Shown here piece by piece: positions 23,315-34,769 of a DNA stretch of 64,000 nt; the stretch's first letter is position 1, and each line of letters begins with the position of its first letter. Source of the stretch: Gerris lacustris (lineage: Eukaryota; Arthropoda; Insecta; Hemiptera; Gerridae); the NCBI GenBank assembly GCA_951217055.1, contig OX578282.1, positions 69,531,092-69,595,091 on the forward strand, in the 5' to 3' direction. A program made the position numbers and the translations under genes. The notes under the pieces were generated by a model. That model saw nothing but the letters and a program-made list of their open reading frames with translations. It was not told the origin of the DNA and did not search any database.

Positions 23315-23324
<10 letters not shown>

Positions 23325-23395
<71 letters not shown>
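23325..23395. repeat. TA dinucleotide microsatellite
   Basis: About 70 bp of alternating TA inside the MULE. Confidence 0.95.
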
Positions 23396-23397
<2 letters not shown>

Positions 23398-23619
23398 TAA
23401 CATATATATTTGGTTGTAACATTCACTGGTTTTAGTTTAAAATTTGTAATATAACATAAGTGATGCCTGAGAGCCAACCATTCCAACAAAAGCCTAGGTT
23501 TCCTCTATCCCTGAGATGTTGTCTTTACGCATTATGTTTGATGATATTAACAAATATTTCTTTGAGAAGTGTTTTTTGTCAATGCTTTTTATATAATTTA
23601 TTTATTTCATAAGTTGTAT

Positions 23620-23796
23620 CCAAGCGCCTTATTTCTTAAAACTAATGAAACCGAAGATGGTCATGTGGCAAATTTTAGATTAAAATGTGCGACTGTGGAC
23701 GAATTTAAGGAATGGTTGAAGCATCATCAGCAGTTATCAGGGGTTACATACAGAGTTCAGACTACGACTCCCTGTACTGGAAAAAAAGTCATTTAA
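23620..23796 (+). pseudogene. MULE transposase N-terminal fragment
   Basis: Translation contains FRLKCATVDEFKEWLKHHQQ, then SGVTYRVQTTTPCTGKKVI and a stop right before a GTAGGT donor-like site. This matches the pattern at the N-terminus of insect MULE-type proteins, where a basic-aromatic zinc-finger segment (GKK.(I/L)YK) follows. The stop indicates decay. Confidence 0.45.
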
Positions 23797-24599
23797 GGTA
23801 GGTTCATTTTTTTATCATTAAGATGTAATACAATGATTGATTGATTACCATTTATTGCAATTTCAAAAACAAATAAATGTACATTTTTTACAGAATAAAT
23901 AAATACTATACACTACTATAATTTTAATTTCTTTTCCTTCTTCCTGGCTACTCGGCTTACATAGTAGTTTGTTGAAGGCTCTGAGAAGACCAATTGAGTG
24001 GTTTATAAAACTTGTACATTACTTTTTTTTTATCATTAGATAAATCAATAAAACAAAAATATATACATCAAGTTATCAATAATCTAACAACAATGCAATT
24101 AAATCTATATATGTGTGTATAAATTATTCTATAACTAACAAAAATTATAAATAGAGGTAATGAAGAAACAACGTTACAACAAAAAATATATTGGCTACTA
24201 AATTCTTTAGATTTTACTCCCACTAGTGTTTACCAAACAAATTGATAAAATATTTTCTATTAAAATCATAATTATTTTAAAACATCTACTCTCAAGTATT
24301 TAAATAGTGACTAGTTATTTATTTAACTCATGTATTGTCAGTATATATATATATACACCATTTTGACAACTTTACTATTTTTATATACACTTACACACAC
24401 ATGCATACATTTATTTTATTATTTAATTTACTAAAAATAGTTAATTACTATAATAATAATTTGTTTTCTTATTGCTTCTAACACCTAATATTCTTATATA
24501 CATTTTTGATACATTGCCTACTCAGACTTGCCACACTCTGGCCAGTCTCTCGTGTCTCCTCCACAGCTCTTCCTCTCATGGAGCCGGTGGTTTGCCTCT

Positions 24600-25015
24600 T
24601 TTCCTCACTCTCTCCCAGGGATACCATCCTATTTGGGCTCAATGTAAAAGAACTTTAACTAGAGGGAATAACACAAATAATATGGTGGAGTCTGCAATAA
24701 ATGTTCTAAAAGAGCGCATCTTAAATACGACAAGAGCCTATAATATCAAACAGTTATTCCATTATTTGACTGTGGATATGGAAAATTACTATAAAAGAAA
24801 AATAATAGACATAATTAGTGGAAGGTATTCTAAATACAGGCACATGAGGTATCTTCCATGCACCAAAAAGATAAAAGATTTGCAACTAGTTGGTCAAGAG
24901 GATGAAGTGTTTGTTGTGTATAACAAAGCTTCACAAACAGAATATGAAGTAAATTTAATATTAGGAATTAGCCCACCCCTTCTCACTCCAACGTATTTTT
25001 TGACAATGGGATATC
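24600..25015 (+). pseudogene. MULE transposase C-terminal fragment
   Basis: Translation reads RGNNTNNMVESAINVLKERI, then LNTTRAYNIKQLFHYLTVDM, YYKRKIIDIISGR and VYNKASQTEYEVNL. The R-G-N-N-T-N-N-x-x-E-S motif, followed by helices and a SWIM-like region, is typical of the distal half of insect MULE transposases. The catalytic DDE segment upstream is missing or unrecognisable. Confidence 0.55.
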
Positions 25016-25254
25016 AACTCTCCTATGCGAACAAACCATACATATATAATTATTATATACAAATGGAAGGGATGAACTGATATGTCGAAGCCAACTGTAC
25101 GACTTCGAAAGACATCGATTGGTGTGGGCTATTGCCGAGTTTAGCCTTTTATTTCTTTTGAGCATACATGATTTTCATGTAACAAGTACCAAACATAAAG
25201 TAAAAATATAGTATAATATTAAAGATTCATTGTATTCGTTATAGCTAATTATTC

Positions 25255-25540
25255 TTTTAGCCATACATTTTGGTAAACATCCCATTTCTTTCCCCACAAT
25301 TCTGTTTCGAGCAACTCTCTGCCAATAAACCTCTTCACCGCACACCTTTTTCATCCAATTGTCGCAGAGGTCTTCCCTGGCTTCTCTTTTTCTCCCAAGG
25401 GAACCAATTCAAGTTTCTTGGACCATCTACCTTCGGTAGTTCTAAACCGAATATGGAAATATGTCCAGCCCATTTCCATTTCCTCCTCAGCATTAGTTCT
25501 CCTAATCATCCATTCCCGATTCTTTTCTAATCAAAAGATT
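25255..25540 (-). pseudogene. RTE LINE 3' fragment
   Basis: On the minus strand, alternating frames give KWKWAGHI, GRWSKKLE and RGLLAES-like pieces. These line up with the C-terminus of the RTE reverse transcriptase at 36226-37614 (KWNWAGHIVRTLDNRWTKEL ... GACWQRVA). Several frameshifts make it non-functional. It is nested in the MULE. Confidence 0.6.
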
Positions 25541-26099
25541 TGTTATTATGTTATCTCTTCTACTAACACCAACCATGCTTCTCTCCATCATTCTTAGGCA
25601 AATTCTTTGGTTTTACTGAAAAAAATTAATTGAAAATATGTCTGTCTCAAACAATAGATTAATTAACTTTCACCAACGAACAGTCTTAGCACTGATAAAA
25701 GGAATACGTCTTAATGTTTTTTTTTTTTTTTTAATTATAAAAATAAATACTTTTGCAATAACTAATAAAACATATTTTTGTAAATTCACAAATTCTATTA
25801 ACTGGTAAAATACAATACTTTAAAACACATTTGCTTCTCTCTGTCTCTACACAATAAACATAACAAATAACAAACAAAACAATAAAAAAGTTCTCTTCTC
25901 TCCTTCTCCTCATCTTTGCTTTTACCCAGTTTCAAGTTTCATCTCTTATGTAATGCGGGTCAAACTACCTTACATAATAACATCCATGTTCATTACAACG
26001 TATACCAAATTAAATCGGCCAATTTTTACTCTGAACTGAATCATCGTCGCGTAATAGTTATTTATGTAACTAGGCAGCAAAATGGAATTTTTCTGACGA

Positions 26100-26230
26100 A
26101 TGATTAAATTAGCCTCCGAGCCGGAGGCGAGGTCAGGCTATGGAAATTAACTGCCGAGGCGAAGCCGAGGCAGGTAATTCATTTGATTGACTGCCGAGGC
26201 GAAGCCGAGGCAGGCAATATATCAATATGA
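26100..26230. repeat. GCCGAGGCGAAGCCGAGGC palindrome cluster
   Basis: TGCCGAGGCGAAGCCGAGGC occurs at about 26143 and 26193, with a related GCCTCCGAGCCGGAGGC at 26111 and another copy at 7808. Each forms a short stable hairpin with a GAA/TTC loop. Confidence 0.8.
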
Positions 26231-27116
26231 GGCAGAAATGTTTCCTTTGCTGCCTTGTTGCATACAATATTTTTCCTACTGGCGGCAGAAAAATGTTTCC
26301 TATAAATAATGTTCATTTTATAATACTTACTTACTCATCATATACTATTATTGAACTATTCAAATTAAAAAAAAAACAAGCAACAATATCAAATGTTACA
26401 ATTATAATAAATGAATTGACAGAAATACAGTAAAAACAAAACAAAATTATGATAATTTATCTATAATAAGTATTTATAAACCTTTTTAAATAAATTCGTA
26501 ATATTTTTAAGGTAAATTGTTAAAATAATTTAGGTTAAAGATAATATAAAAGAATAGGTTGTTTGTTTATTTATTTGTAGCGGGGAATGTGGGCGTGGCT
26601 TAGCCTGGAAGAATCCTCAGCAAAATACGATTTTGCCGCCTAGGCAGCAAAATCGCATTTTGCTGCGTATTGTAAAGTTTTCTTGAAACCTCAGAGAAAT
26701 TAAACTTTCATGCCTAAAAACAGTTCAATAATGCGTAATTTTGCTGCCGCTAGTAGGAAAATATATTTATCTGTTCGCATAGCTCTTACAAACTTGGGTT
26801 CTTACTATTGGCTTAGGTCCTAGCAACAAATAAACAAATTAGAACGACTTGACCTTTTACAAAGTCGAGCCCTTTTTAGTGTTTAATTTGACTAGACTAC
26901 AAGGAATACGAAAGTATTTTTTGAAATATTGAAACTCTTTTAATTTATACGTAAAAAAGATTTAAATGGTTAGGTTAATTAGCTATAGAGACGATGTAAC
27001 ATTTTAATTTAAATACTGGCGGGAATAGGCAAGCTAGGAAAAGCTGGCCAATGAGAGGTATGGTGGGCGTGGCTTCAGACGAACCTATTTGGAAATTCAA
27101 TAGTTGCTCTATTACA

Positions 27117-28697
27117 AATTTGAGACCCGTCAAAATGAAGATTGCGTAAATATGAGATATGGCAAAACAAATAAAATAACTTGCGGATTTTTTCCGAACT
27201 AACTTTCCGTACTGCAAAATTTGCTGAAAACCAATTAAATTCTGCTGAAAGATGGCTAAACGTATTAAAATAATGCATTGTCATCGTATTCTGAGCTATG
27301 CTAAAAGTTTCAAATGTCTAGCTATTCGGGAAGTTAGTTAGAAATCGATTGCCAGATTTGTACCGGACAAACAAACAAGAACAAGCAAGAAAGCAAGCAA
27401 ATAAAAACGTAGTAAAAAATAGGACGCCAGGAAGCGACGTACCACTATAATTGGCAAACTATTTTTAAATGTTGTTAGTATTACATTATTATCTGAATGT
27501 TAAACTTCATTATTATCTTTAACATTTTTTTGATCTTGGAAGGGGGGGGGGGGCAGCTATCCCCTTACCCTCCTGGATACTCCCATACTCAAATGTTTTT
27601 ATCATGTTTCACTCTCATGTTGTATATCGTGTTTCACTCTCATGTTTTATATCGTGTTTCACTCCCATGTTTTATATCGTGTTTCACTCTCATTATTGCA
27701 AAATAATATAATTGTAAGTACAACCACCCACTAAAAATAAATCCCTACAAAGGAAATACTATTAGACTTATCTATTATAGTCAAATAAATACATTATAGT
27801 TAAATTAAAGAGAAATTAATGTAGAACTTCAATTAAAACTTAGAGATATTAATAGGGGGGAAAAAAACAAATAGTAGCAATAATATTTTAATTTCCTATT
27901 ATTTATTGACAAAGTAATGAACAAATGAATACATTTTTATTGGCTGTTGCATTATTATTAGGTCTTGTGTCGGCGTGATCCGTCAATACAAGCACCAACT
28001 CAAAGTACGGCTATATCGTAAATTTGATACATAACCCTTTCCCTAACAATAATTTTATGCGGATTTTGTATCATATTTGATACATTTCTGGAAAGTCACA
28101 AATGCTACTGGATATGAAAAAAAGCTTTTATTTAATATAAAATCGTGTTAAAATTGAAGAAAAATATTAATCATGTCAAATGTTATTTATTTAAAAATAA
28201 TAAACTATAAACTATTTATATTTTATATATAATACAATATATAAAATACAATACGGTGCAATGTAACATTTTGATACATTAAAATTAAATTTTTTTTACA
28301 AGACAAGGTAACTATTTAGCAAACAAATAATGAAACCATACATTAACCCATTTAAGTTTATGTTTTCTTCACAAATACATTCAATACTAACATAAAAATG
28401 GGTGTAAAAAATAAATAACTAACTTGGTATGCGTGGTCTATATTTCCCCTTCATTTCATGTTGACAACTAAAGGCTTATGTTTCTCTTAATGACCACTAG
28501 ATACCAGATAGAACTAGAATAACTTAGAATATGCATCATATTATATAAAGAACCTTGTTTCCACCAAAAAAATCCCTTTTTTTTATTTTTACAAATATAT
28601 TATATACATATAATGTATGATATTTGTTACACGGCCCTGTAAAGGGTTAATTGCTTGAAGCATTGCTTGTAATTATATTGGTGCTGATGTGTTATAG
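27117..28697. other. Mostly unique AT-rich DNA with a short minisatellite
   Basis: A G13 run lies at about 27541. About four units of a 26-bp tandem repeat (CATGTTTTATATCGTGTTTCACTCT-like) lie at 27590-27692. The remainder shows no long ORF. It may be an intron, since a candidate terminal exon follows at 28698. Confidence 0.45.
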
Positions 28698-28810
28698 GTG
28701 GGGCAGCTGTTTTGAGTGGAACTACTGACGATACTTATATGGAAGTGGAAGCTGCCGAAACTAACCATTTTAATAATTTCATTAAATTGCTACTAACAAA
28801 TATTCACTGA
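28698..28810 (+). CDS. Candidate terminal exon of an unknown gene
   Basis: GTGTTATAG provides an acceptor at 28697. The exon reads GAAVLSGTTDDTYMEVEAAE, then TNHFNNFIKLLLTNIH and stop at 28808-28810. An AATAAA signal follows at 28914-28919. Amino-acid composition is protein-like. The matching upstream exons are not identified; they could lie across the MULE or be absent, in which case this is an exon remnant. Confidence 0.35.
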
Positions 28811-28913
28811 CATAAATTTTTGTAAATAGATTTTCTTTTTTATGACAACAATATTTTTAATGCTTAACTATGCATTAAAACATTGTATTTAGCCTTATTG
28901 TACCTTTTATGTG

Positions 28914-28919
28914 AATAAA
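28914..28919 (+). terminator. Polyadenylation signal AATAAA
   Basis: A canonical hexamer about 105 nt after the stop of the candidate terminal exon, followed by a T-rich stretch. Confidence 0.4.
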
Positions 28920-30385
28920 GCAGGCTTTTTTTATTCTACTTCTTATTTTCTTTTATTTTTTTTTTAATATTTATTCTTCAACCCTTCCAAATATTTTTAA
29001 TATTTATTTTAGATGATGTTTATTTTTCATTTTAATACAAAGTGAATGTATTAACTCATTAAAATATATTCTTAAAATATGTTCTGATGTAATGAAATTT
29101 TCATTTTTGAGCAATATGAAAAATCAAGAAAATTTACACATGTTCAAAAATTCAATTTGCTTAATGAATTTTTATTTTTCTATAATTATCAAGGTTGATA
29201 ATTTAATATACTCAATATTTCAAGGCACTTAAATATTATGTGCATATGTACATTTAATTCCTTTAAAAGTAGTGGGTAAAAAAATGGATTAATATTTCAA
29301 ATATGAAAAGTAAGGAGGAAATAAAATACTTAATACTTTTGATTTGAAATTCCCGGTCTTTTTGCCGAGAATTAGTACTTCATTTTCCCGTCGGGTTCTT
29401 GGAGCGCTTCTGTCCGTTTATAAAAAGAAATAAAAAGCAGTTTTCAGCTTTAATTTTAGGTTACATGATTTGAATACTTATTTACAAGAGGGAGAGGTGC
29501 CCCCCCCCCCCCCCCCCCCTATTATTGGTCATACTCCAGGGTACTAAAAATAGTCAACAATAGTTATTTCATCACACATTTACTTTGAAAGTTATTAAGA
29601 TTAAGTCGAGTCAAATGATTATACCGTTCAAAAGAGGAGATATTAAATAAAAAGTAATTTTTTCTTATATTTACATCAGTTTTTTTCAATAAATGTGTTT
29701 ATAACGTAAAAAATTTCCTATTTAACATACAATAATATGGGTATCCATGAAAAGGTTATTAAATAAAGAAGTTTTTCCATTGCCTGGACAATTCAAGAAC
29801 TAACTAGTTTAAGCACTATGGGCCGTCAAAATTTTCTTTATTTTTTTGATTTTTAAAAAAAATACATTTGGAGCTAAATTTGAACTAGAAGGAATAAAAA
29901 TTAATGAAAATTGATAATAACATTTCCTTTAGCAAATGTTTGTAGGTTTCCAACGATACCTAAAATAATGAGCTATCCCGCTTAGTTCTCGAGATACAGT
30001 TGTTTAAGTGTAAAAAATTAAGCTTAGCTCAAAATTTTTAAAAATGGCGCTAGTCAGAAAACGAAGCCCGATAGGACATAGGTTAATATAACATTTTTGA
30101 CTCCTTTTAGGGTCCCCTATATGCCCCTTCTTTTTGGCAGACTTAAGTTGGGACACCCTGTATATATATATTTTTTTTTTTTAAAGCTCATTTATTTTTA
30201 TTATTCAAAATAATAAATCTGGTTGTTTCATTTTATTGATTTTTTTATTTTATTCCAAGATGAGATAAGACAGGGAAAGAGAAATTAACACTAAAATAAA
30301 ATATAAAAAAAATATATATAATAATTATTGTAATTAAAGTGAAGTGATAATTAACCAACTTTTCTTCTTTTTTTTTAGAATTAAT
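28920..30385. other. AT-rich DNA with transposon remnants
   Basis: A C20 run lies at 29499-29518. From about 29820 to 30165 is an element end of a type common in insects, closing with TTGGCAGACTTAAGTTGGGACACCCTGTATA. No transposase or other gene is seen. Confidence 0.45.
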
Positions 30386-30862
30386 TAATTGTTTTTTTTT
30401 TTTTTTGGTTTCTCCTGACACCGGTAAAGTGTGATAATTCAGGGAAATAGGAGAGAAAAAAAGGTATATTTGTGATTAGAAAAAGGGGAAAAAGGGATTT
30501 TTTTTTATTATTATTTATATATATATATTTATATTATGCATGAATCGTGAGGCGTGGTTTTGTGGGAGAGTGGGGGAGTGGGGGAGAATAGGGAGAGGGA
30601 GACTTGTCGATGGTCATGTGTTTTTGTTTAAAAAGGGGTCGATGGTTACTCGAGGTCAGGTAGTTCTTCATCGTCTGAATCAAGTGGTCCATCGTCAAGA
30701 TCGTCAAACGATGGTTTGCCACCATCACCACCTCCTAGTCCACCCATCGACCTCATGATCTCCTCAATGTCTTCTTTTCCACCGCCCTCTTCATCTGTTG
30801 ATTTCTCATCTTCCCATCTGTTCAAGTCCACCTTAAGCCCCATCTGTTGAAGTCCACCTTAA
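30386..30862 (-). pseudogene. 5'-truncated processed copy of the p23 co-chaperone
   Basis: The minus strand encodes LKVDLNRWEDEKSTDEE, then EEIMRSMGG, a Gly/Asp-rich linker and DSDDEELPDLE stop (30646). This is the diagnostic acidic C-terminus of the Hsp90 co-chaperone p23 (PTGES3/Sba1 family), whose end is usually ...DSDDEKMPDLE. The CS domain is absent. A 3' UTR of about 240 bp ends in an A-run (T-run at about 30390-30406 on the plus strand), with no intron, as expected of an LINE-mobilised, 5'-truncated retrocopy. A LINE fragment abuts its 5' end. A genuine last exon of the parental gene cannot be fully excluded. Confidence 0.6.
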
Positions 30863-30867
30863 ATTAC

Positions 30868-32690
30868 AACCATGGATAATATAGATATAAACCAACATAA
30901 CGAACTAACAAAAAATGAAGAATTTTACTTGGACATCATGACTGAAAATAAACTTTTAAGTCTAATAAACGATTATACTAGAGTCACCCAATATAGCAAA
31001 ACAACCATAGACCATTTATTTGTCACGGACAGACTGATAGAAAAGATTAAAGCGGTGGTTTTAAAAACGAGTATTACTGATCACTTTTCTATTATTTTTA
31101 GTATTAAAATAAATAATGAGAAATTAATAAATAATAATAAATTTAAACAACCGACTACTTATGAAACAATCAATTATGAGAATTTAAAGAAGTTACTTGC
31201 CTTGGAAAAATTGACTGATTGTACTATCGAAAATGACATTAATACCGCAACAAACAATTTTGTTTCTAAGCTAACAGAGAATATGCAAGTTGCCACTGAA
31301 ATAAAAAAAATCCACCCACCATCGCGTAAATTCAGAAAATTACAACCATGGATCACCCACGGCCTTGTGGTTTCCATAAGAAAAAAAGAAAAACTTAGTA
31401 AAAAAGCTTTAAGACAAGTAAACAATAAAAAATTACAAACTTATTTTAAAAAATATACACAAAAGTTGAATTCCTTGATAAAAAAAAAAACTAAAAAAGA
31501 CTACTACGGCCAGAAAATAGAGAAATGTGAAAATGACATGTCTAAAATATGGAAGGAAGTTAATCAATTAACATTCAGAAAACAAAAAGAGAAAGTGGTA
31601 TTCAAAGAAATAAAGGATATTGACGGTACAATAATCGACACCATACGTGACCCAATAAAAGGAGCCGATGCTATGTGTAAATATTTCACAACCATAGGGC
31701 GAGAAATGGCAAATTGTTTACCGAAAAAGACAAATGAAACGACAATAGGAGACAAAAAAAATTGATGAGAGATGGAATAAGATAGACTTTATCACTGAAA
31801 AAGATGTAATAGAGGCTGTCAACCAGCTAAGAGGTGGCTCTTCACCGGGACATGACGGAATCACGGTTCCCATTATTAAAGAGAATATTAACTCACTAAA
31901 AACGCCATTATTACACATCGCTAAATTGAGCTTTGAGCAGGGCCTCTTTCCTGACATATTAAAAATTGCTGTAATTTATCCTATTCACAAAAATGGACCC
32001 TCTAATGAACCTGCAAATTACAGACCCATCTCGCTAGTTTCAAACATTGCAAAAATTCTGGAAAAAATAGCGAAAAAGCATCTTAACAAATTCATACAGA
32101 CTTATAAAATATTATCCAATAACCAGTTCGGTTTTCAAAATGGTTTAAATACTCAAGACGCTATAAATAAAGTATCGACATTTATAACAGAAAGTTTGGA
32201 CAGAAACAAAAAACCTATTGCAGTGTACATAGACCTTACGAAAGCTTTCGACAGTGTTTCACATAGTAAACTAATTAAAGCATTGAAAGACATAGGAATA
32301 TATGGTACTATGCTAAGATGGTTCCCAAGTTATTTAAGTAACAGATTATACAGAGTTAAACTAAACAATACATTAGGAAATAGCTTTACATCCACTTATT
32401 CGATTCCACAAGGCACTGTCCTTGGTCCCTTATTGTTCATTATCTATATAAACTCCATTTTTAAAATAGTTACAAACTCTTCATTGATAGGATTTGCAGA
32501 TGATCTAGTTTTACTATGTGAGTCTGAACAATATATACAAACGGCAACACTTTTTCAAAATGACCTACAACGAATAATACAATGGTTTGAATTCAATGAA
32601 TTAACTATAAGTGTAAAAAAAACATGTGCAATGACTTACTCGTTGCATAGAAGTACATTACCTCAAATCCCAAAATTAATAGTACATAAC
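30868..32690 (+). pseudogene. LINE ORF2 fragment (CR1/Jockey-like), EN end plus RT
   Basis: The first part (30872-31765) reads LINDYTRVTQYSKTTIDHLF and TDHFSIIFSIKI, the end of an APE endonuclease, then the linker KLQPWITHGLVVSIRKKEKL. The reverse transcriptase continues at 31926 after a frameshift (NYRPISLVSNIAKILEKI, IDLTKAFDSVSH, IPQGTVLGPLL, catalytic FADD). It is the same family as the LINE at 51230-56138. The 5' end is truncated within the endonuclease, and the 3' end runs into copia sequence near 32690. Confidence 0.8.
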
Positions 32691-32694
32691 AAAA

Positions 32695-33160
32695 ATAATA
32701 AAAGTGATATAGATAAGAGTGAAAAAGAAAAAGATAAAAATAAAGAAAATGAAACTGATAAAGATAAAGATCAGGAATTAAGATGGAGAAAAAGAGAACG
32801 GAAACAGCCAGACTGGTATCAAAGTAGTTTTACTAGTTGCTCGGTGTATGCCTTATCCGCTGAAAGCTATGTAGAAGACCTTCCAAAATCTTTGGCAGAC
32901 ATAGATAATAGGGTTGACAAAGATATATGTGGCAAAAAGCAGTAGACAATGAGCTAAAATCGTTAGAGGAAAATAATACCTGGTTTTTAACTGACCTTCC
33001 TCCTGGTAGGAAAGCTATTGATTCAAAGTGGGTATTTAGAGTAAAACATGATGCTGATGGCAATGTCACTAAGTACAAAGCTAGGTTAGTTGCAAGAGGT
33101 TATTCTCAAAAAGAAGGGTTCGACTACAACGAAACTTATTCGCCAGTAGTTAAGTTAGAG
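32695..33160 (+). pseudogene. Ty1/copia retrotransposon, part 1 (integrase-RT linker and start of RT)
   Basis: A Lys/Glu/Asp-rich linker leads to RERKQPDWYQ and ALSAESYVEDLPKSL. After a frameshift comes WQKAVDNELKSLEENNTWFL, SKWVFRVKHDADGNVTKYKA and RLVARGYSQKEGFDYNETYS up to SPVVKLE. This is the copia reverse-transcriptase N-terminus. The element is interrupted at 33160 by an RTE LINE and resumes at 38304. Confidence 0.8.
33148..33160. repeat. 13-bp target site duplication, left copy
   Basis: AGTTAAGTTAGAG, repeated at 38304-38316, brackets the RTE LINE. Confidence 0.9.
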
Positions 33161-33713
33161 GAGTTGGTCGCGAGACCTGACAGAGTGCAGATCGAGTCCA
33201 CGAAAAATCGTTTTTTAACTAGTTTAATCTGTGAGTTTATTATTGAAAAGTGGCAGAAGTCTAGATAAAGGATTAATAAATAGTGTTGTGAAATTTCGGA
33301 AAAAAATATGCAGTAGAACGGAAGCTATTAGTAAATTTAAAAGTGGCCAGTTCGTGTGTTAAATAGTTCTTTTCTTTATACGGCAGTGTAAATCGGACGT
33401 ATACCAAGGACAAAGAAACGCGCAGGTCAGTGATAACGAGATTTTAATAAACAAAGAGGGGGCTATTAGTAAACACCCGTTAACTAAAGGTCCCGGTAAC
33501 CTTACCTTTTATAAACACTACCTACCTACAAACGTAAATAAACAAAGATCTCATATAATATAGTAAATTAATCCAACACATTTATTATTTGAAATAGCCT
33601 AATTTAACGTATAAATGAAATAATTTATCACCAGATTATTGAAACCAAAATTATTGGTCAACTATATTAATTGCAAACCTAATACCTGCACTCAACTAAA
33701 TTAAAATAGAGAG

Positions 33714-34535
33714 ATGGAGAACGAGGAACTGATCAAATTAATCAGAGCTGCGATTAAAGAAGAAATTCAAACTAGTGAAAACAAAATTATAGACAAACTT
33801 GCTACACTGGAAGAAAAAGTCGAGGGTTACAAAGATTTACGACAAGAAATTAAAGCTGTCAATGAGAGAGTTAAATATTTAGAAAACAAAGAAAGAAGGA
33901 AGAACATAGTAGTGCTAGGACTAGGTAATTTTAATACATACAATGAAAAAGAAACTGCTGTGTTTAAACTCCTAAATGAAACCTTGAATTCAAACTGCAT
34001 TTCCCAAGATATAGATTTTATTAGAGAATCACATAGCAATAGAGAAGAGCGAGGCTCGCTTCTCATAATCGGATTTACTACGCATAGGAAGAAAGTTGAA
34101 GTCCTAGCTGCAAGACGCAAGCTCAAAGGCACAGATGTTATACTATTTGAAGACTTCGACAAGGAAACTAGAGAAAAGCGCAAACAACTCATCCCTATAA
34201 TGTTAGACGCGAGACAAAAGGGAAGCTTTGCAGTGCTAAAACACAGTAAATTATTTATTGATGGAGAGGAATACACTTTAAAAAATACAGAGGAGGGGAC
34301 AAACCGAACTTCGGAGTCAAAGCAGCTGCAAGAAAGTACTGAGCAAAAAGTTCAAGATAAGGAAAGAGGCTACAAACAACACGGAAAAAGAAAAATAGAG
34401 GACAAAGAACGAATTACTGAAAGTATGGCAAAGAGGAAACAAAGTATACAGAAACCTATCACAAATTTCATCCAGGACAAAAAAACAGACAACCAGTCTA
34501 CATCGTCTACCCAAAACAGCACAAATATCTTGTAG
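33714..34535 (+). CDS. RTE LINE ORF1 protein
   Basis: 273 residues. The N-terminal third is a coiled coil (ENKIIDKLATLEEKVEGYKD, VNERVKYLENKE). A KERRKNIVVLGL core follows, of the type that starts the RNA-recognition-like fold of LINE ORF1 proteins, with GSLLIIGFTTHRKKVEVLAA and FEDFDKETREKRKQLIPIML. The C-terminus is basic and low-complexity. The predicted role is binding and chaperoning LINE RNA. A homologue begins at 63304. Confidence 0.8.
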   Translation: MENEELIKLIRAAIKEEIQTSENKIIDKLATLEEKVEGYKDLRQEIKAVNERVKYLENKERRKNIVVLGLGNFNTYNEKETAVFKLLNETLNSNCISQDIDFIRESHSNREERGSLLIIGFTTHRKKVEVLAARRKLKGTDVILFEDFDKETREKRKQLIPIMLDARQKGSFAVLKHSKLFIDGEEYTLKNTEEGTNRTSESKQLQESTEQKVQDKERGYKQHGKRKIEDKERITESMAKRKQSIQKPITNFIQDKKTDNQSTSSTQNSTNIL

Positions 34536-34769
34536 CAATTAGAGTACAATATACAGAAATGTATCAATAACAATAAAGAGAAAATTAACATTAAAAATAA
34601 TTTTACATATAGTAAAAAAACAGTAGGGAACCATAATAATAAGAATAAAAATATTTGTAAATGTAATAAGAATTTAATTAAGGATAATAATAACAAAGAA
34701 AATAAAAGTACAAATAAATATCAACCGAATAATATTAATAATGTTAAGTATAAAAACAAAATTGAAAAA

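Larger units (their letters stand above)
22710..27107 (+). mobile_element. MULE DNA transposon with perfect 9-bp target duplication
   Basis: TCTATTACA at 22701-22709 is repeated at 27108-27116. The element begins GCAACTATTGAATTTCC and ends with its reverse complement. The termini stay inverted for about 100 bp (22710-22810 against 27000-27107). The 9-bp duplication and internal fragments of a Mutator-type transposase fit the MULE superfamily. The transposase is broken, with stops and inserted repeats. Inside are an RTE LINE fragment (25255-25540, minus) and GCCGAGGCGAAGCCGAGGC palindromes (26140-26215). Confidence 0.85.

Noticed and set aside
24472..24600. N-terminal part of the open frame before the MULE fragment
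   Set aside because: Composition and lack of similarity suggest non-coding sequence read through by chance; only 24600 onward looks like transposase.
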